This document shows, in pieces, positions 6,679 to 11,336 of a stretch of DNA of 14,221 nucleotides. The notes below the pieces were generated by a model. That model was not told the origin of the DNA. It worked only from the letters and a program-made list of their open reading frames with translations, and made no database searches. The position numbers and the translations under genes were made by a program. The stretch comes from Candidatus Gastranaerophilales bacterium. GTDB lineage: Bacteria > Cyanobacteriota > Vampirovibrionia > Gastranaerophilales > Gastranaerophilaceae. Position 1 is the stretch's first letter; each line of letters starts with the position of its first letter. The stretch lies in the NCBI GenBank assembly GCA_910587175.1, contig CAJULH010000051.1, positions 1 through 14,221 on the forward strand. Reading direction: 5' to 3'.

Positions 6679-7544
6679 TATTCATTGCCTCCATTATTTT
6701 GCTCGGTTTCATTTTGCCATGTGCCGCAATAACGACATTTTTTGGCATCAGCTTTTATTTGTTTGCCGCACTTGATACAAGCCTTGGTATCTTCTCCCTT
6801 TTTAGCCGTCTCTCTTTCTTCAACCGGTCTTGTGTTCTCTTCTATTTTAATTAGCACCGGCAGGAATAAAAGTAAAACAAACAGCAATACAGATATGGCT
6901 AATACTATTTGCTGTGTCGTTTTGGCTGCAGCTTTTTCTTGTAAAAGTTTTTCCTTATCTTGTATTGAATCCATAAACAATTCATGGTATCCCATGGCAA
7001 GCCCGGCACCTACGCAATAGTGATATGTACCGTTTACCTTAAAATTTTTCTTCACTTCTTCAAGATCGTATGAGATGCGTTTTTCTCTTTCAATGCTGTA
7101 TACCGCTTCAGATATAACATCGTTTTTAAATTCTTCGGATGAATTTATAAATCTTAAACTGTCTGCGTAAAACTTATCCAACCCTCTTAAATACTGATTT
7201 ATAAGTTCATCATCAATATCACTGTCAATATTTTTTGCAATCAAATACGGTATTTCATTATTTAAATGGTGTTTGCGCACAATTTTTTTTATTTTATTCA
7301 TATACGGTAGCGCATCTTTGCTGCTTTGTTGTGTACTATTTACAGCACTGGCAGTATTTTTCGACTTTGCATTCCATTCTAAATATGACTGCTTTATATC
7401 ACTGAAACTTGGCGTTTCCAATGGTGCATTATTAGATGTCAGTAACGCTATACCGCTTCCTATCATTACCAGCAGCACTATGATTAATAGTATCAAACTG
7501 AACACCTTGCCAATTTTAAATGTTAAGTTCAAAAATTTATTCAT
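6678..7544 (-). CDS. Two-helix membrane protein with C-terminal zinc ribbon
   Basis: The 288-aa protein has a membrane helix at about 14-36, an external or periplasmic helical domain of about 170 residues (40-208), a second membrane helix (about 212-233), and a cytoplasmic tail ending in a zinc ribbon: CIKC at Cys256/Cys259 and CRYC at Cys270/Cys273. The final residues are Gln/Asn/Glu-rich. A textbook ribosome site (AAAGGAG, 5 nt spacing) precedes the ATG at 7544, much stronger than that of its downstream partner, which likely relies on coupling. An extended -10-like box lies at 7602-7610. Function is unknown. The pairing with another zinc-ribbon membrane protein suggests that the two form one complex (inference). 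Confidence 0.8.
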   Translation of the reverse strand: MNKFLNLTFKIGKVFSLILLIIVLLVMIGSGIALLTSNNAPLETPSFSDIKQSYLEWNAKSKNTASAVNSTQQSSKDALPYMNKIKKIVRKHHLNNEIPYLIAKNIDSDIDDELINQYLRGLDKFYADSLRFINSSEEFKNDVISEAVYSIEREKRISYDLEEVKKNFKVNGTYHYCVGAGLAMGYHELFMDSIQDKEKLLQEKAAAKTTQQIVLAISVLLFVLLLFLPVLIKIEENTRPVEERETAKKGEDTKACIKCGKQIKADAKKCRYCGTWQNETEQNNGGNE

Positions 7545-7601
7545 CTTATCTCCTTTGATTGGAACTTACTTCCGGCATATTTCCAAATTTTGCATACGCG
7601 A

Positions 7602-7610
7602 TATATAGCA
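7602..7610 (-). promoter_or_regulatory. Candidate extended -10 promoter for the zinc-ribbon pair
   Basis: On the minus strand the bases read TGCTATATA, an extended -10 of the TGnTATAAT type, about 58 nt before the ATG at 7544. No good -35 is seen, as is usual for extended -10 promoters. The palindrome at 7640-7653 sits about 30 nt upstream of it. Confidence 0.35.
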
Positions 7611-7639
7611 CCGACAGTGTGTGCATTTTTCCAGTTTCA

Positions 7640-7653
7640 TTAATGTGCATTAA
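7640..7653. repeat. Palindromic operator-like site with TGTGCATT direct repeats
   Basis: TTAATG-TG-CATTAA has perfect 6-bp arms around a 2-bp centre. The octamer TGTGCATT occurs inside it (7644-7651) and again 24 bp away at 7620-7627. Both lie upstream of the zinc-ribbon pair's candidate promoter. This could be a regulator's site; the arms are short and AT-rich. Confidence 0.35.
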
Positions 7654-7656
7654 AAG

Positions 7657-8082
7657 CTAGACGTTTTCCTTTGCGGTTCCTTCGGTCTCTTTTTGAGCCT
7701 TTTTCAAAAGGTTTTCTAAGATTTCGGCGCACGCTGCCACCATATTCACACAGTGAGCTTTTCTTTCAGGTGAATGAAAATCAAAACCGTGGGTTAAAAC
7801 TTTACAGCAGGTAGCCTTGTGGTTTTCTTTAAATTTTTCAATAAATTCTTTTGCAAGAGCTCTGGCACGTTCGGTTTTACCTCTGCCATGGATATATCCT
7901 ATAACCATCTGGCTTCCTGCAATTGCTCCGCAAAGACACCCTGAGCCCATGCCTCCTGAAAAACTTGTTGCACAGGATAAAAATTCGGCAGGTGCCAATC
8001 CTTCATCAATTGCAGCTTTTACAATGGATTCAGAACATGAATATCCTGTTTTAAAATTTTCGATTGCTCTCTCTTTTAACAT
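7657..8082 (-). CDS. C_GCAxxG_C_C family putative redox protein
   Basis: The family is named for its conserved cysteines, and the pattern is here: GYSC (Cys16), the Gly-rich FSGGMGSGCLCGAIAG with Cys49 and Cys51 (CGAIAG fits CGAxxG), then TCC (Cys92/93) and a late HC (Cys111), plus Cys118. The 141-aa length is normal. Members are presumed redox-active or metal-binding, often in anaerobes; no reaction has been established that I know of. The start is 3 nt after the glycosyltransferase stop, so the two form one transcript. The Gln/Lys/Glu-rich C-terminal tail (from about 127) looks disordered. No signal peptide is present, so it is cytoplasmic. A functional link with the glycosyltransferase is not obvious and may be operon convenience. 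Confidence 0.88.
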   Translation of the reverse strand: MLKERAIENFKTGYSCSESIVKAAIDEGLAPAEFLSCATSFSGGMGSGCLCGAIAGSQMVIGYIHGRGKTERARALAKEFIEKFKENHKATCCKVLTHGFDFHSPERKAHCVNMVAACAEILENLLKKAQKETEGTAKENV

Positions 8083-8085
8083 AAT

Positions 8086-9033
8086 TTATTTCCCGTTTTT
8101 AATATTTTGCACCTTTATTTGTACATCTTCAATAAGTTTTCTGTTTATCCCCATTAAATCAGCAATTATAGCTAAAAGTGCCGTTTGAAAACTTACAGTA
8201 ATCAAAAGACCGCATAAAATTAAAGACTGGATATGCCCTGCACCATCCCCAAGGAAATAAAAATATAAAAACCTGAGACCTATTCCAAAGCCAAGAATAA
8301 AGAAAAACGCCGCAAGTGAAGCAAAAAACCTAAATGGGTGATAGATTATAAAAAACCTTATCATGGTTTTTGCAGAACGAAATATGTATTGAAAATTGTT
8401 TTTGATGAGCCTTGAAGGTCTTGCAAAATCATTCTCGTTCACACGAATTGGCACACTTACAATTGATAAGCCCTTTCTCTGCGCCTGGATAATGGATTCC
8501 ATTGTATATGTATAATTATCAAAAATATTTATCCGTTTTGCAGCATATCTGCTGAATGCACGAAAACCGCTCGGGGCATCTAAAATATCAGCTCCGGATA
8601 TTTTTTTCATAACATAAGAGCCCAGCTTTTGAAGAATTTTTTTTACGGGTGAAAAATTCTTTATTTTTTCAATAGGTCTTGCACCAATTACAATATCAGC
8701 TTTATTTTCAAGTAAGGGTTTTATTAATTTCGGAATATCTTCAGCACAATATTGGTTATCTGCATCCAGATTTACAATTATATCGGCGCCGTATTTAACA
8801 CAATTTTTCAACCCCGCATCAAATGCACGTGCAAGCCCGAGATTTTTTGGAAATTCAACAATATAATTTACCTTTAATTCCCTGGCAACTTGCGTTGTAG
8901 TATCTGTAGAGCCGTCATTTACAACAAGAATTTCAATTTCATCTATACCGTCAATTTTTTCCGGAATATCGTTTATGGTTTCAGAAAGTGTTTCTTCTTC
9001 GTTATAGCAGGGTATCTGAATAATCAATTTCAT
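8086..9033 (-). CDS. GT2 family glycosyltransferase, polyprenyl-phosphate (DPM1/GtrB-like) type
   Basis: A GT-A fold domain begins directly with IIQIPCYNEEETL, followed by VVNDGSTD (37-44), NLDADNQ with the metal-binding DAD (Asp90-Asp92), and DAPSGFRAFSR, all typical of dolichyl/polyprenyl-phosphate sugar transferases. Two C-terminal membrane helices (about 228-250 and 263-290) anchor it to the cytoplasmic membrane. It would transfer a sugar from a nucleotide donor to a polyprenyl phosphate for cell-surface glycans; the sugar cannot be predicted. A GTG at 9048 is an alternative start adding five residues (320 aa instead of 315); I prefer the ATG at 9033 because family members begin close to the IPCYNE motif, though neither start has a clear Shine-Dalgarno. 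It is co-transcribed with the C_GCAxxG_C_C gene. Confidence 0.92.
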   Translation of the reverse strand: MKLIIQIPCYNEEETLSETINDIPEKIDGIDEIEILVVNDGSTDTTTQVARELKVNYIVEFPKNLGLARAFDAGLKNCVKYGADIIVNLDADNQYCAEDIPKLIKPLLENKADIVIGARPIEKIKNFSPVKKILQKLGSYVMKKISGADILDAPSGFRAFSRYAAKRINIFDNYTYTMESIIQAQRKGLSIVSVPIRVNENDFARPSRLIKNNFQYIFRSAKTMIRFFIIYHPFRFFASLAAFFFILGFGIGLRFLYFYFLGDGAGHIQSLILCGLLITVSFQTALLAIIADLMGINRKLIEDVQIKVQNIKNGK

Positions 9034-9039
9034 AAAAAG

Positions 9040-9062
9040 ATTATACACTAAATTACATTATA
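9040..9062 (-). promoter_or_regulatory. Candidate -10 elements for the glycosyltransferase gene
   Basis: Two perfect TATAAT hexamers occur on the minus strand, at 9062-9057 and 9045-9040. Initiation from the nearer one would begin at or next to the ATG at 9033 and give a leaderless or nearly leaderless mRNA; the farther one would give a leader of about 17 nt. Neither has a convincing -35. Confidence 0.35.
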
Positions 9063-9095
9063 TGGATGAGATTTTAACAAAAAGACAAAAGTTTA

Positions 9096-9113
9096 TTTTC
9101 GGATATCCGAAAA
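9096..9113. promoter_or_regulatory. Perfect 18-bp palindrome, candidate operator
   Basis: The bases TTTTCGGATATCCGAAAA read the same on both strands with no interruption. It is GC-richer in the middle than the surrounding DNA. It lies about 63 bp upstream of the glycosyltransferase start and directly upstream of a plus-strand TATAAA (9120-9125). Its loop-free symmetry fits a dimeric regulator's DNA site better than an RNA hairpin. Confidence 0.5.
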
Positions 9114-9131
9114 CATTTGTATAAAAGTTTT

Positions 9132-9199
9132 TATTACACACCATAAACTTTATTGTCATCCTTGTTAGAGCCAATTTTCAGAAGAAATTTGGCTTTTTT
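9132..9199 (+). ncRNA. Possible small RNA ending at an orphan terminator
   Basis: A plus-strand transcript could start near 9132 from the TATAAA at 9120-9125 and end at the terminator 9169-9199, giving an RNA of about 65-70 nt with no obvious ORF. The neighbouring genes on both sides are on the minus strand, so the terminator has no protein gene to serve. The -35 region is poor (TTTCGG, within the palindrome), so regulated expression would be expected. No RNA family is recognised; this is inferred from the arrangement of signals only. Confidence 0.3.
9169..9199 (+). terminator. Rho-independent terminator, plus orientation
   Basis: AGCCAATTTTC (9169-9179) pairs with GAAATTTGGCT (9184-9194) with one T-T mismatch and a 4-nt loop, followed by six T (9194-9199). 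Read on the minus strand, the hairpin follows the GNAT-like gene's stop by 3 nt but is followed by CTAAC, not a T run. It is therefore oriented for a plus-strand transcript, although it may also help protect the minus-strand mRNA end. Confidence 0.65.
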
Positions 9200-9201
9200 A
9201 T

Positions 9202-9807
9202 TTATGCAATTAATTCAATTTTATTTTTAGTATGGTGTTCGTTTGAAGAAATAAATTTTTCTTCTTCAGAAAGTTCCATTATTGCACCGGTTTTTCCTTT
9301 GGGCTTAAATCCGCATTGATTATAATAAAATTTCTCGGTTTTCGGACGTTTTTCAATGGCTGATATATAAAAATCCTTATACTCGCATTGTGTTTGTTTT
9401 ACAAAAAAACTTAACATTGTCTCGCCTACATATTTCAATCTTCTCGGTTTATCCGAATAACAAGACTGGCTCGGCATTGTTTCAATACATTTAAGCGTAT
9501 TTCTCGTCTTATCATCACAATTTAATATACCGTAACAAAGAAGCTCTCCGGATTCATCTTCCATTACATAATATTTTTCACTCTCGTAATCATCCGGAAA
9601 ACAAATTGCCGCCTCTTCCAAATAAAAATTATTTTGCCAGTTGGCATTGTTTATTACATTTTTTAAACAATTTACATCATCCTCCTTATTTAGATGATAT
9701 ATTTTCACACTGTGCGCATCCCCATTTTCAGACAGAACCGATGCTCTGGCGGCAAGATTTCTTTCAAAAGCAATATTATTTTTATAAACCGAATTAAAAA
9801 TTTTCAT
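9202..9807 (-). CDS. GNAT-like putative acetyltransferase
   Basis: The 201-aa protein fits the GNAT fold in strand and helix order. A first strand (SVKIYHLNKEDD) and a helix lead to paired strands YYVMEDESGELLCYGILNCDD, then TLKCIETMP, a motif-A-like stretch KYVGETMLSFFVKQ, the strand DFYISAI, and the typical ending TEKFYYNQCGFKPKG with a YxxCGF variant of FYxxxGF. GNAT enzymes transfer acetyl from acetyl-CoA to amines; the motif-A loop here lacks the classic RxxGxG, so activity is uncertain. I chose ATG 9807; a TTG at 9867 would add 20 hydrophobic residues and has no better ribosome site. It is monocistronic, with an inverted repeat (9837-9862) just upstream. The N-terminus (MKIFNSVYKNNIAFERN) is not part of the GNAT domain. 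Confidence 0.6.
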   Translation of the reverse strand: MKIFNSVYKNNIAFERNLAARASVLSENGDAHSVKIYHLNKEDDVNCLKNVINNANWQNNFYLEEAAICFPDDYESEKYYVMEDESGELLCYGILNCDDKTRNTLKCIETMPSQSCYSDKPRRLKYVGETMLSFFVKQTQCEYKDFYISAIEKRPKTEKFYYNQCGFKPKGKTGAIMELSEEEKFISSNEHHTKNKIELIA

Positions 9808-9836
9808 GCTAATCAAAAGTATATGAATAAAAAATT

Positions 9837-9862
9837 TTGCCAAAATAAAATACCATTGGCAA
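9837..9862. repeat. Inverted repeat TTGCCAA / TTGGCAA
   Basis: Perfect 7-bp arms (9837-9843 and 9856-9862) flank a 12-bp spacer, about 30-55 bp upstream of the GNAT-like start. On the minus strand one arm gives CTTGCCA, which also occurs as the -35 of the TPR operon promoter. It could be an operator for the GNAT-like gene. Confidence 0.4.
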
Positions 9863-9942
9863 GACAATCAAAATATTCGGTTTTCTTATTTTTATTAAGT
9901 TTTATTAAGATAAAATATTACCCAAAAAGCTTGTCCTGCAGG

Positions 9943-9959
9943 GCTATTTTAAGAATAGC
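9943..9959 (+). repeat. Small hairpin followed by a T-rich stretch
   Basis: GCTATT pairs with AATAGC across a 5-nt loop, then AAAATTTTTG follows. This is a weak terminator-like shape in the plus direction with no gene in front of it. A palindromic CCTGCAGG lies just upstream (9935-9942). Confidence 0.25.
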
Positions 9960-9977
9960 AAAATTTTTGTAAAAAAA

Positions 9978-10002
9978 TAGTATATATTTTATACATATAC
10001 TA
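9978..10002. repeat. AT-rich inverted repeat TAGTATAT / ATATACTA
   Basis: Perfect 8-bp arms (9978-9985 and 9995-10002) surround a 9-bp spacer, 120-145 bp upstream of the small Cys-motif gene. It could be a regulator site. The low complexity makes a chance match possible. Confidence 0.35.
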
Positions 10003-10124
10003 GCAAAAAATATTTTTTTCATGTTTTATATGAGAAAGTAAAAAATGCAAATGGTCGAAAAATAGAATTTTTTTTGTGCATTTTTTCAAAATAACTCCAA
10101 AATAAACACGATTGGGAGAAAAAT

Positions 10125-10415
10125 ATGTCAAACAACATTAACAATCTAAACGGCTTTAATGCTATAAATTTTAGCGGTAAAGGAAAACCCGAAAAAGAAG
10201 AAACTCCAAAATGCGATTGCCCTGAATGCATCGAAACGGAAGCATCTGCGATGGAAGCTATGGAAAGCGCAGGACGTGCCCAGCTTGCTGTTAAAGGTCC
10301 GTACAAATTTGACCATAAAAATGTAGCTGCTGATGTAGCAGAATTTCAAGATCTTGCTTTAGACGCAGAATTTGCTGCGCTAAACGATTATGCTCTTCAA
10401 AAATTCGGCAAATAG
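10125..10415 (+). CDS. Small protein with CxCxxC motif, unknown function
   Basis: The 96-aa protein starts with an Asn-rich segment (MSNNINNLNGFNAINFSGK), then a charged linker and a compact cysteine motif, CDCPEC (Cys30, Cys32, Cys35). An acidic, Ala-rich, helical C-terminal part follows (about 39-96: EASAMEAMESAGRAQ, then DVAEFQDLALDAEFAALNDYALQ). The only cysteines are the three in the motif. There is no signal peptide. The ATG has a strong ribosome site (GGGAGA, 10114-10119, 5 nt away). The CxCxxC could bind zinc or an iron-sulfur cluster. The next gene, 205 nt downstream on the same strand, is a radical SAM enzyme, so a substrate or partner role is possible but unproven. I do not recognise the family. 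Confidence 0.75.
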   Translation: MSNNINNLNGFNAINFSGKGKPEKEETPKCDCPECIETEASAMEAMESAGRAQLAVKGPYKFDHKNVAADVAEFQDLALDAEFAALNDYALQKFGK

Positions 10416-10433
10416 GTACAACATCAAACAAAA

Positions 10434-10467
10434 TGTTTTGCTAAGATTTTAGAACTCAGGCAAAACA
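10434..10467 (+). repeat. Inverted repeat after the small Cys-motif gene
   Basis: TGTTTTGC (10434-10441) and GCAAAACA (10460-10467) form an 8-bp stem with an 18-nt loop, 19 nt past the stop. It is followed by a pyrimidine-rich stretch that is not a clean T run, so it may be a weak terminator or an mRNA-protecting structure. Confidence 0.35.
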
Positions 10468-10492
10468 ATCCTTTACTATCCTCATTTTTACC

Positions 10493-10512
10493 CTTAAAAT
10501 ATTTATTTTAAG
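10493..10512. repeat. AT-rich 20-bp palindrome
   Basis: CTTAAAATA and TATTTTAAG form perfect 9-bp arms around TT, 110-130 bp upstream of the radical SAM start. It is almost all A/T, so a hairpin would be weak. It is either a DNA-binding site or a low-complexity coincidence. Confidence 0.3.
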
Positions 10513-10564
10513 ATTATTTTCATCTCCATAATTATTTAAATATATACTTGATTTCAGCGTTTTC

Positions 10565-10593
10565 TTGTGCGAAAATTTTAAATAACTTATAAA
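10565..10593 (+). promoter_or_regulatory. Candidate sigma-70 promoter for the radical SAM gene
   Basis: TTGTGC (10565-10570) and TATAAA (10588-10593) are 17 nt apart, ahead of the TTG start at 10621. The predicted leader is about 20 nt and carries the AGAGG ribosome site (10609-10613). The same TTGTGC with AAATAACT at the same distance occurs before the small Cys-motif gene (10074-10096). Confidence 0.5.
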
Positions 10594-10620
10594 GTTTTAA
10601 AATTTTAAAAGAGGCGCTAA

Positions 10621-11262
10621 TTGTCAAATACAGATACAAAATTGAATCTTGTTTATTTTTTGGATGGTAAAACTTATATTAATATCACAAATGCCTGTAC
10701 AAATTCCTGTGTATTCTGCCTTCGAAACGATAAGGATAATGTAAAAGGTGCATATATGTGGCACAAAGGCGCTAAAATTACAGCTGATGATGTTATAGCG
10801 CAAATTGAAGAAAACAAAGAAAATATTAAAGATGAAATAGTCTTTTGCGGATACGGTGAACCTTTAGTCCGTTATAACGAGGTCATAGAGGTTGCAAGAT
10901 ATATTAAAAATACCATGCCTGAAATTAAAATAAGAATCAATACCAACGGTCATGGAAACTTTATTGCAAAGAAAAATATAGTGCCTGATTTAGCACCTTT
11001 GATTGATTCGGTTTCAATAAGCCTTAATGCGCAAAATGAAGCCTTGTATAATAAAATCTCAAAACCTTCCTTTGAAGGTGCGTATGAAGCCATGCTTGAT
11101 TTTGCAAAACTCTGTGTAAAAGAAGGCATAAAAACAACTTTATCTGTTGTTTCAGGATATAAAAGCGAAGTTTATCCTGTAGATCTCAAGACATGTGAAG
11201 AAATTGCACTGGAAATTGGTGCGGGTTTCAGAGCAAGAGAATGGATACAAAACGGATATTAG
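10621..11262 (+). CDS. Radical SAM protein, TatD-associated type
   Basis: Radical SAM enzymes use a [4Fe-4S] cluster and S-adenosylmethionine to generate radicals. The cluster motif CxxxCxxC is present as CTNSCVFC (Cys26, Cys30, Cys33), then GYGEP (77-81, SAM contact) and RINTNG (105-110). The opening TYINITNAC, the phrase EIVFCGYGEP, SVSISLNAQ and the ending GFRAREW match, by my recall, the family described as TatD-linked radical SAM proteins, about 200 aa and without a SPASM or other extra cluster domain. The reaction of that family is unknown. The start is TTG with AGAGG upstream; no ATG occurs before residue 46, which is past the cluster motif, so TTG is the only sensible start. No TatD nuclease gene is next to it here; the neighbours are a small CxCxxC protein and an ADP-forming synthetase. 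Confidence 0.88.
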   Translation: MSNTDTKLNLVYFLDGKTYINITNACTNSCVFCLRNDKDNVKGAYMWHKGAKITADDVIAQIEENKENIKDEIVFCGYGEPLVRYNEVIEVARYIKNTMPEIKIRINTNGHGNFIAKKNIVPDLAPLIDSVSISLNAQNEALYNKISKPSFEGAYEAMLDFAKLCVKEGIKTTLSVVSGYKSEVYPVDLKTCEEIALEIGAGFRAREWIQNGY

Positions 11263-11269
11263 ATAAAAG

Positions 11270-11300
11270 GGGTTCAAGTAAAATTGAACCCGAAATTTTA
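11270..11300 (+). terminator. Weak terminator or attenuator hairpin
   Basis: GGGTTCAA (11270-11277) pairs perfectly with TTGAACCC (11284-11291) over a 6-nt loop. It is followed by GAAATTTTA, only a short T run. It lies 8 nt after the radical SAM stop and 45 nt before the synthetase start. It may terminate partly, allowing read-through into the synthetase gene. Confidence 0.5.
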
Positions 11301-11336
11301 TAAAATGTAGGAGAAGATTTAGAAAGGTCTTTAAAA

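Larger units (their letters stand above)
9808..10124. other. Non-coding region with inverted repeats
   Basis: This 317-bp AT-rich stretch separates the divergent GNAT-like gene (-) and small Cys-motif gene (+). It holds three inverted repeats (9837-9862, 9943-9959, 9978-10002), several AT-rich -10-like boxes, and a GGGAGA ribosome site for the gene at 10125. No coding potential is seen in it apart from the weaker TTG extension of the GNAT-like gene to 9867. Confidence 0.6.

Noticed and set aside
9040..9048. GTG start for the glycosyltransferase
   Set aside because: It adds only MYNLF, overlaps the -10-like box, and family members start close to the IPCYNE motif; kept only as an alternative.
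9935..9942. CCTGCAGG palindrome as a protein-binding or recombination site
   Set aside because: Eight bases alone and no second copy in the window; no support.
10015..10090. Plus-strand A/T homopolymer runs as a possible origin or AT-rich regulatory element
   Set aside because: No DnaA-box cluster or repeat unit is visible; ordinary for AT-rich intergenic DNA.
10125..11262. RiPP precursor and maturase pair
   Set aside because: The small protein is 96 aa with a helical acidic C-terminus and the radical SAM protein lacks a SPASM or precursor-binding domain; kept only as a weak substrate hypothesis.
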